Shown piece after piece: positions 9,129 through 19,316 of a DNA stretch of 64,000 bases. The position numbers were made by a program, and so were the translations under genes. The DNA is from Vibrio marisflavi CECT 7928 (GTDB lineage Bacteria > Pseudomonadota > Gammaproteobacteria > Enterobacterales > Vibrionaceae), in assembly GCF_921294215.1 (NCBI RefSeq), contig NZ_CAKLDM010000002.1:1426001-1490000 (forward strand). The letters are read 5' to 3'. The stretch's first letter is position 1, and each line of letters begins with the position of its first letter. Under the pieces are notes generated by a model, which was not told where the DNA came from, did no database searches, and worked only from the letters and a program-made list of their open reading frames with translations.

Positions 9129-10274
9129 CTAGTTTGCAGTGACCAAGCCAAGCTGTGCTAGAGGGTGCCTATCTACTGGCCACAATGACATAAACAGTTG
9201 ATCAATCAATGAACTATCCACTGCCATGATTGAATCAAATTTCCAATTTGGCTGGCCATCTTTATCAATGAGCCTAGCCCGAACGCCTTCTTTGAACTCG
9301 CCTAACGTGCTACTTCTTACCGATAGGCTAAGTTCTAGTCGAAAACACTCTTCAAGCGACAAGGATTGATACTGGGTGACTTGCCGAAAACAAATATGGG
9401 CTGTGATTGGACTACCAGCTTGCAAAGCACCTTTCGCTTTGCTCAGCCATTTGTCATCACTACCAACCTCAATTGCATGAATCTTTTCAACAACGGCGCC
9501 CAATTCACTTTCACTACAAGCTCGCTGGATCTGGCTGAAATAAGGCATTAAATGACCTTGAGGCATATCACCCGATATCTTGCGAGAGATACTATCGAGC
9601 AACATAGTAATAGACTCTCGATGATCTAAACTGGCTAGCCAATCTAATTGCATTAGTTGATCGAGTAACATTAATTTCTGCTTAGATAGAGCAAAATGGT
9701 CGGCCATTTTTATAGTAATCGCGTCGTTTGCGTTCACACTGGCACCTGTTAGGCCAAGAAACAGGCCAATACCCGGCTCCAATCGGCTAAGAAACCAAGT
9801 ACCGCCAACATCTGGGTACAAGCCAATCGTAACTTCCGGCATGGCTAAGCGAGAATTCTCCGTCACCACTCTGTGGCTTGCGCCCATGAACAAGCCCATG
9901 CCACCACCCATCACAATGCCATTCCCCCACGCAATAATGGGTTTTCTAAAAGTATGGATCAGGTAGTCACATTGATATTCTAAGGTAAAGTAACTTGTGC
10001 AAAATTTTTCAATGTCTGCGTTATTTTCGTTACTCATCACGTGGTACATAGTTCGTACATCACCACCAGCACAGAAGGCTTTCTCACCTCCACCTTGCAA
10101 AAAAACACAAACAATTGAGTGGTCAACTTGCCAACGTTCTAGCTGATTTTTTAGTAGCTGTAACATGTTATAAGTGAGGGCATTTAGAGAGGAAGGGTTG
10201 TCCAATGTCACCACACCGATCCGGCAATCACTGTTCGTACATATGAGCTCTTCAAACTTGACGCTGTCTGTCAT
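9129..10274 (-). CDS. 3-hydroxyisobutyryl-CoA hydrolase (enoyl-CoA hydratase/isomerase family)
   Basis: The 381-residue protein starts at ATG 10274 with AGGAG upstream. It has the crotonase fold: an oxyanion hole at KAFCAGGDVRTMY and GGGMGLFMGASHRV, then MPEVTIGLYPDVGGTWFLSRLEP. The latter carries the Glu and Asp that distinguish 3-hydroxyisobutyryl-CoA hydrolases from hydratases. The long C-terminal extension with EFKEGVRARLIDKDGQPNW is typical of this group. It frees 3-hydroxyisobutyrate from CoA in the valine pathway, before mmsB. The spacing to the preceding hydratase gene is 11 bases. Confidence 0.92.
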   Translation of the reverse strand: MTDSVKFEELICTNSDCRIGVVTLDNPSSLNALTYNMLQLLKNQLERWQVDHSIVCVFLQGGGEKAFCAGGDVRTMYHVMSNENNADIEKFCTSYFTLEYQCDYLIHTFRKPIIAWGNGIVMGGGMGLFMGASHRVVTENSRLAMPEVTIGLYPDVGGTWFLSRLEPGIGLFLGLTGASVNANDAITIKMADHFALSKQKLMLLDQLMQLDWLASLDHRESITMLLDSISRKISGDMPQGHLMPYFSQIQRACSESELGAVVEKIHAIEVGSDDKWLSKAKGALQAGSPITAHICFRQVTQYQSLSLEECFRLELSLSVRSSTLGEFKEGVRARLIDKDGQPNWKFDSIMAVDSSLIDQLFMSLWPVDRHPLAQLGLVTAN

Positions 10275-10285
10275 AACTGCTCCTA

Positions 10286-11074
10286 TCACTGGTTTTTCCA
10301 ATTGGGTTTACGTTTTTCTAAAAATGCACTCACACCTTCCATTTGATCTTCGGTGTCAAACAGCTCAATAAAATATTCTCGTTCTTTAGTAAGGCCGGTT
10401 TGTATAGTGGCAACACGATTATTTTGAATAAGTTTCTTACAAGCCGCCACTGAGGAAGGAGACTGATTGGCGACAGACTGTGCCAATTCAAGTGCCGCTT
10501 CGAGCGCTTTCCCTTTCTCAACAACCTCCTCGACCAAGCCTATCTCCTGAGCCTTGTCTGCACGTATTTGCTCTCCACAGAGAATAATTCGCTTTGCCCA
10601 ACCTTCACCGACAAGTGCAGTTAGGTTTTGTGTTCCTCCAGCGCAAGGTAGCAAACCAACTTTAGCCTCTGGCAAAGCCATAACAGCTTGCTGCTCAGCA
10701 ATTCGAATATCACATGCCAACGCTACCTCTAAGCCGCCTCCCATCGCGAAACCATTGATGGCCGCGACTGACACACCACGAAAATCAGATAGTGTTTCAA
10801 ACGCTTCACCAAAGACTTGTGCCATATGAAAAGCGACAGATTTATCACCAGAAGCAAAAATGTTTAAGTCTGCTCCTGCAGAAAAAAACTTTTCGCCATT
10901 ACCTGTAATCACAAGCGCGTAAATACTCTTCTCGTTATTTAAAAACATGACGATCTGTGCAAGCAGTTTTAAGCTAGATTCCGTCCAAGTATTTGCTGGT
11001 GGATTGTTCATTCTCAAAATCGCTATGTGATCTTGAATTTCGACCTGAATCGCTCCGTCTCGCTCAAATTCCAT
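10286..11074 (-). CDS. Enoyl-CoA hydratase (valine pathway)
   Basis: The 262-residue crotonase starts at ATG 11074 with AGGAG upstream; the longer frame to 11107 lacks this site. The oxyanion-hole motifs are KFFSAGADLNIFASG and FAMGGGLEVALACD. The catalytic stretch is LPEAKVGLLPCAGGTQNL. The C-terminal VSAFLEKRKPNW is standard for the family. In this operon the likely reaction is hydration of methacrylyl-CoA to 3-hydroxyisobutyryl-CoA, with possible action on tiglyl-CoA from isoleucine. The substrate is assigned from neighbours. Confidence 0.88.
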   Translation of the reverse strand: MEFERDGAIQVEIQDHIAILRMNNPPANTWTESSLKLLAQIVMFLNNEKSIYALVITGNGEKFFSAGADLNIFASGDKSVAFHMAQVFGEAFETLSDFRGVSVAAINGFAMGGGLEVALACDIRIAEQQAVMALPEAKVGLLPCAGGTQNLTALVGEGWAKRIILCGEQIRADKAQEIGLVEEVVEKGKALEAALELAQSVANQSPSSVAACKKLIQNNRVATIQTGLTKEREYFIELFDTEDQMEGVSAFLEKRKPNWKNQ

Positions 11075-11111
11075 TGTTTTGCTCCTAACGTTAGTTATTC
11101 CATGCAAACCG

Positions 11112-12266
11112 CTACACTATGTACGAACCTTCAGACAGCAAACGGCGAGCGATAATCAAGCGCATAATTTCGTTGGTTCCCTCTAAAATCTGATGCACGC
11201 GAACATCGCGGAAATAGCGCTCTAAAGGGTATTCTTTGATATAACCATAGCCTCCATAGAGCTGAAGAGCTTGGTCACACACTTTGAAGCCTACATCGGT
11301 GGCGAATCGTTTTGCCATTGCACAATAAGCGGTTGCTTCTGGATCTTGCTTATCGAGTTTACTCGCGGCGTACCGAACCAACTGTCGAGCTGCAACTAGC
11401 TCTGTCGCCATATCCGCGAGCTTAAATTGCAAACCCTGAAATTGCGCTAAAGGCTGGCCAAACTGTTTCCGTTCTTGCATGTACTGAGTTGCATCGTCAA
11501 GAGCTTGCTGAGCAGTACCGATAGAGCAAGTTGCAATATTAATTCTTCCGCCATCCAACCCTTTCATCGCAAAAACAAACCCTTCACCTTCTTGGCCTAG
11601 CAAGTGACTTTCTGGTATTTCTACGTTATCGAAGCTGACCGTGCGAGTCGGCTGACTGTTCCAACCAAGTTTAGGTTCTTTGCGTCCGTAGCTGATCCCT
11701 TCAGCTTTAGCGGGAACAACAAACGCGGATACCCCTTTTGCTCCACTTTCTCCTGTGCGAGCCATCACAACTAAAATATCGGTCTCACCCGCTCCAGAGA
11801 TAAAACACTTGCCACCATTTAGTACATATTTTCCGTTTTGTTTTTTTGCGCTTGTTTTCAGGGAAACAGCATCTGAGCCTGCGTTTGGCTCAGTTAAACA
11901 ATACGAGCCCAACCATTCACCAGTCACAAGCTTTGGACAAATTTCAGCTTTTACTTCATCTGTAGCAAAGCTGGCAACCATCCAAGTCACCATGTTGTGA
12001 ATGGTCATAAAAGCAGTAGTTGAAGTACAGCCCTTGGCAAGTTGTTCGAAAATTATCGATGAGTCTAAGCGACTTAGCCCTAAGCCTCCATGCGGTTCAG
12101 GCGTATATAAGCTCAAAAAGCCAAGCTCTCCGGCTTCGCGTAAAATATCTATTGGGAAAAACTGCTTTTCATCCCATTCTGCTGCCATAGGGCTCAGTCG
12201 TTCCAATGCAAACTGGCTCGCTGCATCAGAAAAAGCTCGTTGATCTTCATTCAGTTCGAAATCCAT
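11112..12266 (-). CDS. Acyl-CoA dehydrogenase, probably isobutyryl-/2-methyl-branched-chain type
   Basis: The 384-residue FAD enzyme introduces the alpha-beta double bond into branched acyl-CoA and passes electrons to electron-transfer flavoprotein. Typical blocks are YCLTEPNAGSDAVSLKTSA (flavin contact), GRINIATCSIGTAQQALDDA, and the C-terminal LQLYGGYGYIKEYPLERYFRD and ILEGTNEIMR. The last carries the catalytic Glu at the usual short-chain position. It differs from the isovaleryl-CoA enzyme (liuA) in this window, whose Glu lies earlier. Being next to mmsA and the methacrylyl-CoA genes supports isobutyryl-CoA. The start has AGGAG upstream. Confidence 0.88.
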   Translation of the reverse strand: MDFELNEDQRAFSDAASQFALERLSPMAAEWDEKQFFPIDILREAGELGFLSLYTPEPHGGLGLSRLDSSIIFEQLAKGCTSTTAFMTIHNMVTWMVASFATDEVKAEICPKLVTGEWLGSYCLTEPNAGSDAVSLKTSAKKQNGKYVLNGGKCFISGAGETDILVVMARTGESGAKGVSAFVVPAKAEGISYGRKEPKLGWNSQPTRTVSFDNVEIPESHLLGQEGEGFVFAMKGLDGGRINIATCSIGTAQQALDDATQYMQERKQFGQPLAQFQGLQFKLADMATELVAARQLVRYAASKLDKQDPEATAYCAMAKRFATDVGFKVCDQALQLYGGYGYIKEYPLERYFRDVRVHQILEGTNEIMRLIIARRLLSEGSYIV

Positions 12267-12293
12267 CTTCAGCTCCTAATTTCTCAATACATC

Positions 12294-13787
12294 TCATTTC
12301 AATTGGATGGTTAAGTTTGGACCTGTTGGAATATCGTCATCAAACCAACGCGCAGTCACTGTTTTGGTTTCTGTGTAAAAACGAACCGCCTGTTTTCCAT
12401 AGGCATGAAGGTCACCATAAAAGCTTCCACGCCAACCAGTGAATGAGAAGAAAGGAAGAGGGACAGGAATTGGCACATTGACCCCAACTTGCCCCACTAA
12501 GATTTCGTGCTGATATTTGCGCGCTGCAGCGCCGCTTGCGGTAAATATTGACGTGCCATTTCCATACGGGTTTCGATTAATGAGTTCAATCGCATCTTCC
12601 AAAGTATCCACTTCGAGGCAAAGCAGCACTGGCCCAAAAATCTCTTGCTGATAAATCGACATTTCTACTGAGACATTGCTGAAAATAGTCGGCCCGACCC
12701 AGTTACCATTTGGCTCTCCCGCAACCTCACATTCACTTCCGTCTAATTCACATATCGCGCCCTGATCCTTTCCTTCTTGGATCAAACGTAGCACTCGCTG
12801 TTTCGCCTGCTGGCTAATAAGTGGGCCATAGGCTGCTGTATCATCATCCCACTTTCCGGGTTTAATCTTAGCCATTTCCATTTTTAGGTCATCGATCCAC
12901 TCTTTGGCAGTACCGACAAAAACAGCCACTGAAATAGCCATACAACGCTGCCCTGCAGCACCCACGGACGAGCCCACCAAGTTGCTAATAACTTGGTCTT
13001 TATTAGCATCGGGCATGATTGTCATGTGGTTTTTCGCCCCAGCAAACGCTTGGACTCGTTTAAAGTTCTGTGTACCTTGCTGATAGATGTATTGAGCCAC
13101 AGGTACAGAGCCAACAAACGAAATCGTTTTGATGTCTGGATGAGCCAACAGAAAGTCGACTTGCTCTTTTTTACCATGCACAATTTGCAACACCCCTTTT
13201 GGTGCTCCAGCTTGCTCAAATAGCTCGGCCAAACGCATCGCCGTCAAAGGCACTTGCTCAGAAGGTTTCAGCACAAACGTGTTTCCGCTAGCAATAGCGA
13301 TTGGGAACATCCATAAAGGAATCATGGCTGGGAAATTAAATGGGGTGATTCCACAACAAACACCAAGCGGCTGAATCATTGAATAGGTGTCGATGTCTGC
13401 GGCAACATTCTCAACCATCTCTCCCATCATATTACTTGCGATATTCGCGGCTTGCTCTACAACTTCAATGCCTCGCCATACATCACCTTTAGCATCAGCC
13501 GTGGTTTTACCCGTTTCCTGAGAAAGTATTTTTGCCAATTCGTCATGATGCTCTTTCAGCAAGTGTTGGTAACGAAGCATCAACCGAGCTTTCTCTGGCA
13601 CCGCAACTTCTTTCCAATTTCGAAAAGCGACACTAGCGCTCCCAATAGCTTGCAACATCTCGGCTTCGGTTGCGCAAGGCACCTTAGCAATCACTTCATT
13701 ATTCGCTGGGTTAGTAACGTCTAACCACTCTTGTGAATCTGACTGACGAAATTCACCATCAATAAATAGTGCAACTGACTTAGTCAT
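12294..13787 (-). CDS. mmsA: CoA-acylating methylmalonate-semialdehyde dehydrogenase
   Basis: It converts methylmalonate semialdehyde to propionyl-CoA (and malonate semialdehyde to acetyl-CoA) with NAD and CoA. The 497-residue aldehyde dehydrogenase fold has PFNFP around Asn151 (oxyanion), [12 protein letters not shown] (cofactor loop) and the catalytic Cys282 in GQRCMAIS. The C-terminal block [19 protein letters not shown] is characteristic of the MMSDH subfamily. It needs no active-site general-base Glu because CoA, not water, attacks. The start ATG 13787 has AGGA upstream. It is the second gene of the leftward operon, 13 bases after the thiolase. Confidence 0.95.
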   Translation of the reverse strand: MTKSVALFIDGEFRQSDSQEWLDVTNPANNEVIAKVPCATEAEMLQAIGSASVAFRNWKEVAVPEKARLMLRYQHLLKEHHDELAKILSQETGKTTADAKGDVWRGIEVVEQAANIASNMMGEMVENVAADIDTYSMIQPLGVCCGITPFNFPAMIPLWMFPIAIASGNTFVLKPSEQVPLTAMRLAELFEQAGAPKGVLQIVHGKKEQVDFLLAHPDIKTISFVGSVPVAQYIYQQGTQNFKRVQAFAGAKNHMTIMPDANKDQVISNLVGSSVGAAGQRCMAISVAVFVGTAKEWIDDLKMEMAKIKPGKWDDDTAAYGPLISQQAKQRVLRLIQEGKDQGAICELDGSECEVAGEPNGNWVGPTIFSNVSVEMSIYQQEIFGPVLLCLEVDTLEDAIELINRNPYGNGTSIFTASGAAARKYQHEILVGQVGVNVPIPVPLPFFSFTGWRGSFYGDLHAYGKQAVRFYTETKTVTARWFDDDIPTGPNLTIQLK

Positions 13788-13800
13788 GACTTCTCATCCT

Positions 13801-15030
13801 TTACTCTTCGACAGGTATCTCTATGCCTACAGCGGTTGCTTCACCGCCTCCGACACAAAGCGAGGCAATACCACGCAATACTTTTTTCTTAGAACTATCG
13901 CCATCAACACCTAAAGCTTGTAGCTGGCGCAAACTATGAATGAGTGTGACCAAAATTCTTGCTCCACTGGCACCGATAGGATGTCCGAGAGCGCAAGCGC
14001 CACCCTTCACATTCACTTTGTTTTTGTTTAACCCCAATTGACTCACAGCAATCTGCGTTACCACAGCAAACGCTTCGTTAATTTCCCACAAATCGACTTC
14101 TTCAATGGCCCAATCAAGCTTCGAGAGCAGGTGTTCTATGGCATATACTGGCGCAATGGTAAATTCGGCAGGCTCACGTGCATGTGTAGCGTGGCCTTTT
14201 ATAATGGCGAGAGGCTTAAGACCTTGTTTCTTTGCAGCATCTGCATCCATTAAGATAAGAGCCGCTGCACCGTCTGAGATAGCACTAGAGTTGGCGGCTG
14301 TCACCGTACCTTGTTTGGCGAATGCTGGTTTAAGTTTGGGAATTTTGTCTGGATTGATTGTTGGAGGCAGCTCATCATAATTGAATCGCTCTTGAGATTT
14401 TTTCTTCTTGTTGGATAAATTGATTGGCTCAATTTCATCATCGAATAAATGCTGTTCTTGCGCATCTAGGGCTCTTTGCACAGATAGCGCGGCCCATTCA
14501 TCCATTTGCTCTCGACTAAACTCAAGCTTGTCGGCAATTTGCTGAGCATAAACACCCATTAGCTCGCCTTCATAAGCATCTTGTAAGCCGTCCAAAAACA
14601 TGTGGTCTTCGGTAGTCTTGTGCCCCATACGCATGCCATTGCGAGCATCTTTAAGCAGATACGGTGCATTGGTCATGCTTTCCATACCTCCAGCAACGGC
14701 GCTTGAAATTGAACCGGCTTTTATCAGGTCGTGCGCTAACATGACCGTTTTCATGCCCGAGCCACAAACTTTATTTAAGGTGCTGCAAGGCACTGATTTT
14801 GGAAGTTCTGCACCAAGTGCCGCTTGTCTTGCTGGCGCTTGCCCACAGCCAGCAGGTAAGACACATCCCATCATCACTTCATCAATACTTTGAGGAGACA
14901 ACGAAATGCTGTCTATCGCGCTTCGAATTGCTATCGAGCCAAGTTCGGGAGCTGAGTATGGCTGGAGTTTTCCTTGAAAACACCCAAGAGGTGTACGCTT
15001 GGCTGAGACTACCCAGATGGCCTTATCCAT
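13801..15030 (-). CDS. Acetyl-CoA C-acetyltransferase (thiolase)
   Basis: The 409-residue thiolase has the nucleophile Cys89 in STLNKVCGSGMK, NEAFAV, GGACALGHPIGASGAR with the catalytic His, and CVGGGEATAV with the second Cys near the C-terminus. It can cleave acetoacetyl-CoA from leucine or 2-methylacetoacetyl-CoA from isoleucine. It is slightly longer than the usual 392-395 residues because of a lysine-rich insertion around 215-225 (NKKKKSQER). It is the first gene of the leftward operon and faces liuR across a 209-base region with two LiuR-like sites, so it is probably co-regulated with the leucine operon. Confidence 0.93.
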   Translation of the reverse strand: MDKAIWVVSAKRTPLGCFQGKLQPYSAPELGSIAIRSAIDSISLSPQSIDEVMMGCVLPAGCGQAPARQAALGAELPKSVPCSTLNKVCGSGMKTVMLAHDLIKAGSISSAVAGGMESMTNAPYLLKDARNGMRMGHKTTEDHMFLDGLQDAYEGELMGVYAQQIADKLEFSREQMDEWAALSVQRALDAQEQHLFDDEIEPINLSNKKKKSQERFNYDELPPTINPDKIPKLKPAFAKQGTVTAANSSAISDGAAALILMDADAAKKQGLKPLAIIKGHATHAREPAEFTIAPVYAIEHLLSKLDWAIEEVDLWEINEAFAVVTQIAVSQLGLNKNKVNVKGGACALGHPIGASGARILVTLIHSLRQLQALGVDGDSSKKKVLRGIASLCVGGGEATAVGIEIPVEE

Positions 15031-15066
15031 TTTGTGCCCTCATTCTGAAATATACTGTTTCGCCGC

Positions 15067-15082
15067 TTGACGTTTACGTAAG
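15067..15082. promoter_or_regulatory. LiuR-like operator 1
   Basis: The 16-base site TTGACGTTTACGTAAG contains the ACGTTTACGT core expected of LiuR (MerR family) sites in gammaproteobacteria. It lies 37 bases upstream of the thiolase start. Confidence 0.7.
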
Positions 15083-15095
15083 CATAGCACTAACA

Positions 15096-15111
15096 TTAAC
15101 GTAAACGTAAA
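15096..15111. promoter_or_regulatory. LiuR-like operator 2
   Basis: The site TTAACGTAAACGTAAA is the same core read in the opposite direction, 29 bases from operator 1. The pair sits in the divergent promoter region between the thiolase and liuR and could control both operons. Confidence 0.7.
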
Positions 15112-15239
15112 GAAATAAAATAATTACATCAATTTATTTTTATTTGTGAATGTCATCATCTTTTTACACTGGCTACAGCAGTAGTAAATACGCAATACCG
15201 TGCGATATAGAATGACATCATTTGGGGGAACATTATTCA

Positions 15240-15644
15240 GTGGAAACTTTTAAAATTAGTGACTTAGCCAAAGAATTCGAAGTGACGACAAGAAGTATTC
15301 GCTTCTATGAAGAACAAGGTCTAATTCACCCGACTCGAAATGGGAAGATTCGCGTCTATCAACGTAGAGACAAGATCCGTTTGAAGCTAATCCTAAGGGG
15401 TAAGCGTCTTGGATTCTCGCTGGATGAAATTCGCGAGCTATTTGAGCTTTACGACACTAACCAATGTGATACCCAACTGATTAAAATGCTGGATATCATT
15501 GATGAGAAGCAACAACAGCTACAGCGACAGCTGAAAGATATTGATGTCGTCATGCAAGAATTAAACAACGCACGTGAACGTTGCGTGCAAGCACTTAACC
15601 GCAGTGAAGAAGACAAAAATACCAATAACAAGAAAGCATCTTAA
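15240..15644 (+). CDS. liuR: MerR-family regulator of branched-chain amino acid degradation (LiuR)
   Basis: I start at GTG 15240, which has GGGGGAA nine bases before it; the upstream in-frame TTG at 15222 lies before that site. The about 134-residue protein opens VETFKISDLAKEFEVTTRSIRFYEEQG, a MerR winged-helix DNA-binding domain. A long dimerisation coiled coil follows (about 75-115) with a basic tail. The absence of the metal-binding Cys arrangement of CueR/ZntR-type proteins, and its place at the head of the liu genes, identify LiuR. LiuR is expected to sense a pathway intermediate and repress both divergent operons through the two sites upstream. Confidence 0.9.
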   Translation: METFKISDLAKEFEVTTRSIRFYEEQGLIHPTRNGKIRVYQRRDKIRLKLILRGKRLGFSLDEIRELFELYDTNQCDTQLIKMLDIIDEKQQQLQRQLKDIDVVMQELNNARERCVQALNRSEEDKNTNNKKAS

Positions 15645-15671
15645 CTAACGATTCGACTCCTTGGAGGCGTC

Positions 15672-16841
15672 ATGAAGGATTGCTATACCCCACTTAATTT
15701 CGGTCTTGATGAAACAGTAAGAATGTTGCGAGAGCATGTGAACACATTTGCGTTGGAACATATCGCCCCAATCGCAGCAGAAGTTGATAAAAATAATGAG
15801 TTTCCAAATCACCTTTGGGCTCTTATGGGAGATATGGGCCTGCTTGGCGTCACCATAGATGAGCAATACGGCGGAGCAAACATGGGCTACCTAGCTCATG
15901 TCATCGCAATGGAGGAAATAAGCCGAGCATCGGCTTCGGTTGCACTCAGTTACGGCGCTCATTCCAATTTGTGCGTCAATCAGATATATCGCAATGGCTC
16001 TGAAGAACAAAAAGCGAAATATTTACCCAAGTTGATTGATGGCAGTTACGTTGGCGCGCTGGCAATGAGTGAGCCAAATGCTGGCTCTGACGTCGTTAGC
16101 ATGCAGCTAAAAGCGGATTTAGTCGGTGACGAATTCGTCCTAAATGGCAGCAAAATGTGGATCACCAACGGCCCTGATGCCGACGTTGTCGTGGTTTATG
16201 CCAAAACCGACCCAAACAAAAAAGCCCATGGCATCACAGCGTTTATTGTTGAAAAGCAATTTGCTGGATTTAGCCATGCGCAAAAGCTCGATAAGCTTGG
16301 GATGCGCGGCTCAAATACATGCGAGCTAGTGTTTGAAAACTGCCGCGTACCTAAGAGCAATGTATTAGGAGAAATCAACCAAGGCGTTAAAGTGCTAATG
16401 AGCGGGCTAGATTATGAACGAGTCGTACTCGCTGGCGGCCCGCTAGGCATTATGCAAGCATGTTTAGATTTGGTGGTTCCCTACATTCATGACCGCAAGC
16501 AATTTGGTCAATCCATAGGTGAATTTCAGTTAGTACAAGCCAAAATTGCCGATATGTATACCCAAAGTAATGCAGCTAGAGCTTATGTATATGCCGTTGC
16601 AGCCGCTTGTGATCGTGGTGAAACCACAAGGAAAGATTCTGCTGGTGTGATTCTGTACAGTGCTGAACTCGCCACAAAAGTTGCCTTGGACACAATACAG
16701 CTGCTTGGCGGCAATGGTTATATCAACGAATTTCCAGCAGGAAGGCTTCTACGCGACGCCAAACTATATGAAATAGGCGCTGGCACTTCAGAAATCAGAC
16801 GAATGCTTATCGGACGTGAACTGTTCGATGAATCTCGATAA
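15672..16841 (+). CDS. liuA: Isovaleryl-CoA dehydrogenase
   Basis: This 389-residue FAD enzyme oxidises isovaleryl-CoA to 3-methylcrotonyl-CoA in leucine catabolism. Diagnostic features are [18 protein letters not shown], which carries the catalytic Glu on the internal helix as in human isovaleryl-CoA dehydrogenase, [14 protein letters not shown] (flavin contact), [19 protein letters not shown], and [34 protein letters not shown] at the C-terminus. ATG 15672 has TTGGAGG upstream. It is 27 bases downstream of liuR and starts the catabolic part of the rightward operon. Confidence 0.95.
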   Translation: MKDCYTPLNFGLDETVRMLREHVNTFALEHIAPIAAEVDKNNEFPNHLWALMGDMGLLGVTIDEQYGGANMGYLAHVIAMEEISRASASVALSYGAHSNLCVNQIYRNGSEEQKAKYLPKLIDGSYVGALAMSEPNAGSDVVSMQLKADLVGDEFVLNGSKMWITNGPDADVVVVYAKTDPNKKAHGITAFIVEKQFAGFSHAQKLDKLGMRGSNTCELVFENCRVPKSNVLGEINQGVKVLMSGLDYERVVLAGGPLGIMQACLDLVVPYIHDRKQFGQSIGEFQLVQAKIADMYTQSNAARAYVYAVAAACDRGETTRKDSAGVILYSAELATKVALDTIQLLGGNGYINEFPAGRLLRDAKLYEIGAGTSEIRRMLIGRELFDESR

Positions 16842-16872
16842 GACTTATTAACGATTAGATTTAGGATAAACC

Positions 16873-18477
16873 ATGACTGTTCTCCAATCTAAAGTAAAAA
16901 AAGATTCGCCGTTGTATCAAAAGAACCAGCAAGCAATGCAAGAGCTTGTCCATACTCTTTACGCTGATATTGAGACTATCAGGCAAGGTGGCGGTGCATC
17001 AGCAATTGAACGTCAGCGCAAAAAAGGCAAACTGCCTGTTCGAGAACGAATTGCATGTATCTTAGACAAAGGTTCAACGTTTTTAGAGGTTGGCCAATTT
17101 GCCGCTTGGGATGTCTATGATGAGTCAATACCATGTGCAGGCGTCGTAGCTGGAATCGGAAAAATCGAAGGTATTGAGTGTATGATTCTCGCCAACGATC
17201 CTTCTGTTAAAGGCGGTACCTACTACCCTCTCACTGTCAAAAAGCACCTTCGTGCTCAAGAAATTGCCGAACGATGCCACCTGCCTTGTGTCTATTTAGT
17301 TGACTCTGGCGGAGCTAACCTTCCCCACCAAGCGGAAGTTTTCCCCGACAAAGATCATTTTGGCCGAATCTTCTTCAACCAAGCCAGAATGTCTGCCAAA
17401 GGCATTCCTCAAATCGCAGTTGTGCTAGGCCCATGTACCGCTGGCGGGGCGTATATACCTGCGATGGCTGATGTATCCATCATTGTAAAGCAGCAAGGAA
17501 CTATCTTTTTGGCCGGGCCGCCTCTAGTCAAAGCAGCGACAGGTGAAGTTGTAACTGATGAAGAGTTAGGTGGCGCCGATGTGCATTGTAAAAAGTCTGG
17601 CGTCGCAGATTACTACGCTAATAACGAAAATCATGCCTTTACTCTAGCAAGGCAAGCAGTCTCAAATATCAACCAACAGCCTTCAAATGCCGCCACAACC
17701 AAAGTGTTAGAGCCAAGGTACGACGCAGAAGAAATCTATGGCGTCGTCAATGCCGACCTACGTTTGTCTTTCGATGTTCGAGAGGTTATCGCTCGCATTG
17801 TTGATGATTCTGACTTCGATGAGTTTAAAGCGCTTTATGGACAAACATTGGTTTGTGGGTTTGCTCGGTTATATGGGCAGCAAATCGGGATTGTCGCCAA
17901 CAACGGTATATTGTTTTCTGAGTCGTCACAAAAAGGGGCTCACTTCATTGAGCTGTGCGCCAAAAGAAAGATTCCGCTACTTTTTCTACAAAATATCACC
18001 GGGTTTATGGTGGGTAAAAAGTACGAAGAAGAAGGTATTGCAAAACACGGTGCCAAACTGGTAATGGCGGTCGCCTGCGCTGATGTACCAAAATTTACCG
18101 TCATTATTGGTGGCTCTTACGGCGCAGGGAACTACGGCATGTGCGGCAGAGCCTATGACCCAACGATGATTTGGATGTGGCCAAATGCCCGAATCTCAGT
18201 AATGGGAGGTGAGCAAGCTGCCGGAGTCCTTAGCCAAGTAAAAAACGATATCAAGGCGCGGCAAGGCGAAACGTGGTCTGATGCCGAACAAAGTGAATTT
18301 AAGCAATCAATCGTTGCAACATATGAAAGTCAGGGCCATCCTTATTATGCAAGTGCACGTTTATGGGATGATGGCATTATTGATCCTAAAACAACACGAA
18401 CAGTATTAGGACAAGCATTAACAGCGTCACTAAGAGCGCCAATCCCTGAAAGCCAATTCGGTATTTTCAGGATGTAG
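16873..18477 (+). CDS. liuB: Methylcrotonyl-CoA carboxylase beta subunit (carboxyltransferase)
   Basis: The 534-residue acyl-CoA carboxyltransferase transfers CO2 from carboxybiotin to 3-methylcrotonyl-CoA. It has two crotonase-like halves. The N-half contains [31 protein letters not shown] and [15 protein letters not shown]. The C-half contains [44 protein letters not shown] and [10 protein letters not shown]. These are the standard MCC-beta signatures. It needs a biotin carboxylase/BCCP alpha subunit (liuD) as partner, and no such gene follows in this operon. Confidence 0.95.
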   Translation: MTVLQSKVKKDSPLYQKNQQAMQELVHTLYADIETIRQGGGASAIERQRKKGKLPVRERIACILDKGSTFLEVGQFAAWDVYDESIPCAGVVAGIGKIEGIECMILANDPSVKGGTYYPLTVKKHLRAQEIAERCHLPCVYLVDSGGANLPHQAEVFPDKDHFGRIFFNQARMSAKGIPQIAVVLGPCTAGGAYIPAMADVSIIVKQQGTIFLAGPPLVKAATGEVVTDEELGGADVHCKKSGVADYYANNENHAFTLARQAVSNINQQPSNAATTKVLEPRYDAEEIYGVVNADLRLSFDVREVIARIVDDSDFDEFKALYGQTLVCGFARLYGQQIGIVANNGILFSESSQKGAHFIELCAKRKIPLLFLQNITGFMVGKKYEEEGIAKHGAKLVMAVACADVPKFTVIIGGSYGAGNYGMCGRAYDPTMIWMWPNARISVMGGEQAAGVLSQVKNDIKARQGETWSDAEQSEFKQSIVATYESQGHPYYASARLWDDGIIDPKTTRTVLGQALTASLRAPIPESQFGIFRM

Positions 18478-18487
18478 GAGAATCGAT

Positions 18488-19312
18488 ATGCCTGACATTC
18501 ACAACCCTCAACTCGAGCACGTGTTGTGCCATATCGATGAGCTTGGTATTGCGTCTCTAACTCTCAACAGAAAGGACAAAAGCAACGCCTTTGATGACGA
18601 GATGATTCAGCTGCTCATTCAGCATTTACGCATGCTAAGAAATGAACCATCGGTGAAATGCCTGACGATACACGCAGAGGGAAAGCATTTTTCAGCCGGT
18701 GCAGATCTTAACTGGATGAAATCTATGGCAGACAAAAGCTATAGTGAAAATCTCAAAGATGCCGAGCAATTAGCCGCCTTAATGAATGAACTCGATACCT
18801 TCCCCCACCCGACTATCGCGTTGGTGCATGGCTGCGCGTTTGGAGGGGCGCTTGGCCTCATTTGTTGCTCAGATATTGCCGTAGCAACGGTTGATTCGAC
18901 ATTTTGCTTTAGCGAAGTAAAGCTGGGGCTGATTCCGGCAACTATCGGGCCATATGTATGCAGGGCAATCGGTACCCGCCAAGCAAGACGATACATGCTG
19001 ACCAGTGAGCATTTTGATAGCACCACAGCCCTTCAGCTTGGGCTGATACACAAAGTCGTCAATTCGCTGCACAAACAAGATGAATACCTTAAAGAGTTGA
19101 CCCAGTTAATTCTAGGCAACAGCCCCGAAGCAGTAAGGCAAACTAAAGCTTTATGCCTTCGCTGTGAAAAAGATCCGATCAATGAGGAGCTTATTCAATT
19201 CACCAGCCAGCTCATCGCTGATGCTCGTGTATCGGAACAAGGCCAAGAAGGCCTTCATGCATTTTTTGAAAAGCGCTACCCAAACTGGGTGAGCACACAG
19301 AAAGAGCACTGA
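18488..19312 (+). CDS. liuC: Methylglutaconyl-CoA hydratase
   Basis: This 274-residue crotonase-family protein hydrates 3-methylglutaconyl-CoA to HMG-CoA. The oxyanion-hole motifs are KHFSAGADLNWMKSM and CAFGGALGLICCSDIA. The substrate and catalytic region is FCFSEVKLGLIPATIGPYVCRAIG, where the PATIGPYV pattern is usual for LiuC-type proteins. The last residues PNWVSTQKEH are the normal family end, so the protein is complete. It begins 10 bases after liuB and ends only 4 bases before liuE, leaving no space for liuD, which usually lies between. Confidence 0.92.
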   Translation: MPDIHNPQLEHVLCHIDELGIASLTLNRKDKSNAFDDEMIQLLIQHLRMLRNEPSVKCLTIHAEGKHFSAGADLNWMKSMADKSYSENLKDAEQLAALMNELDTFPHPTIALVHGCAFGGALGLICCSDIAVATVDSTFCFSEVKLGLIPATIGPYVCRAIGTRQARRYMLTSEHFDSTTALQLGLIHKVVNSLHKQDEYLKELTQLILGNSPEAVRQTKALCLRCEKDPINEELIQFTSQLIADARVSEQGQEGLHAFFEKRYPNWVSTQKEH

Positions 19313-19316
19313 GACA

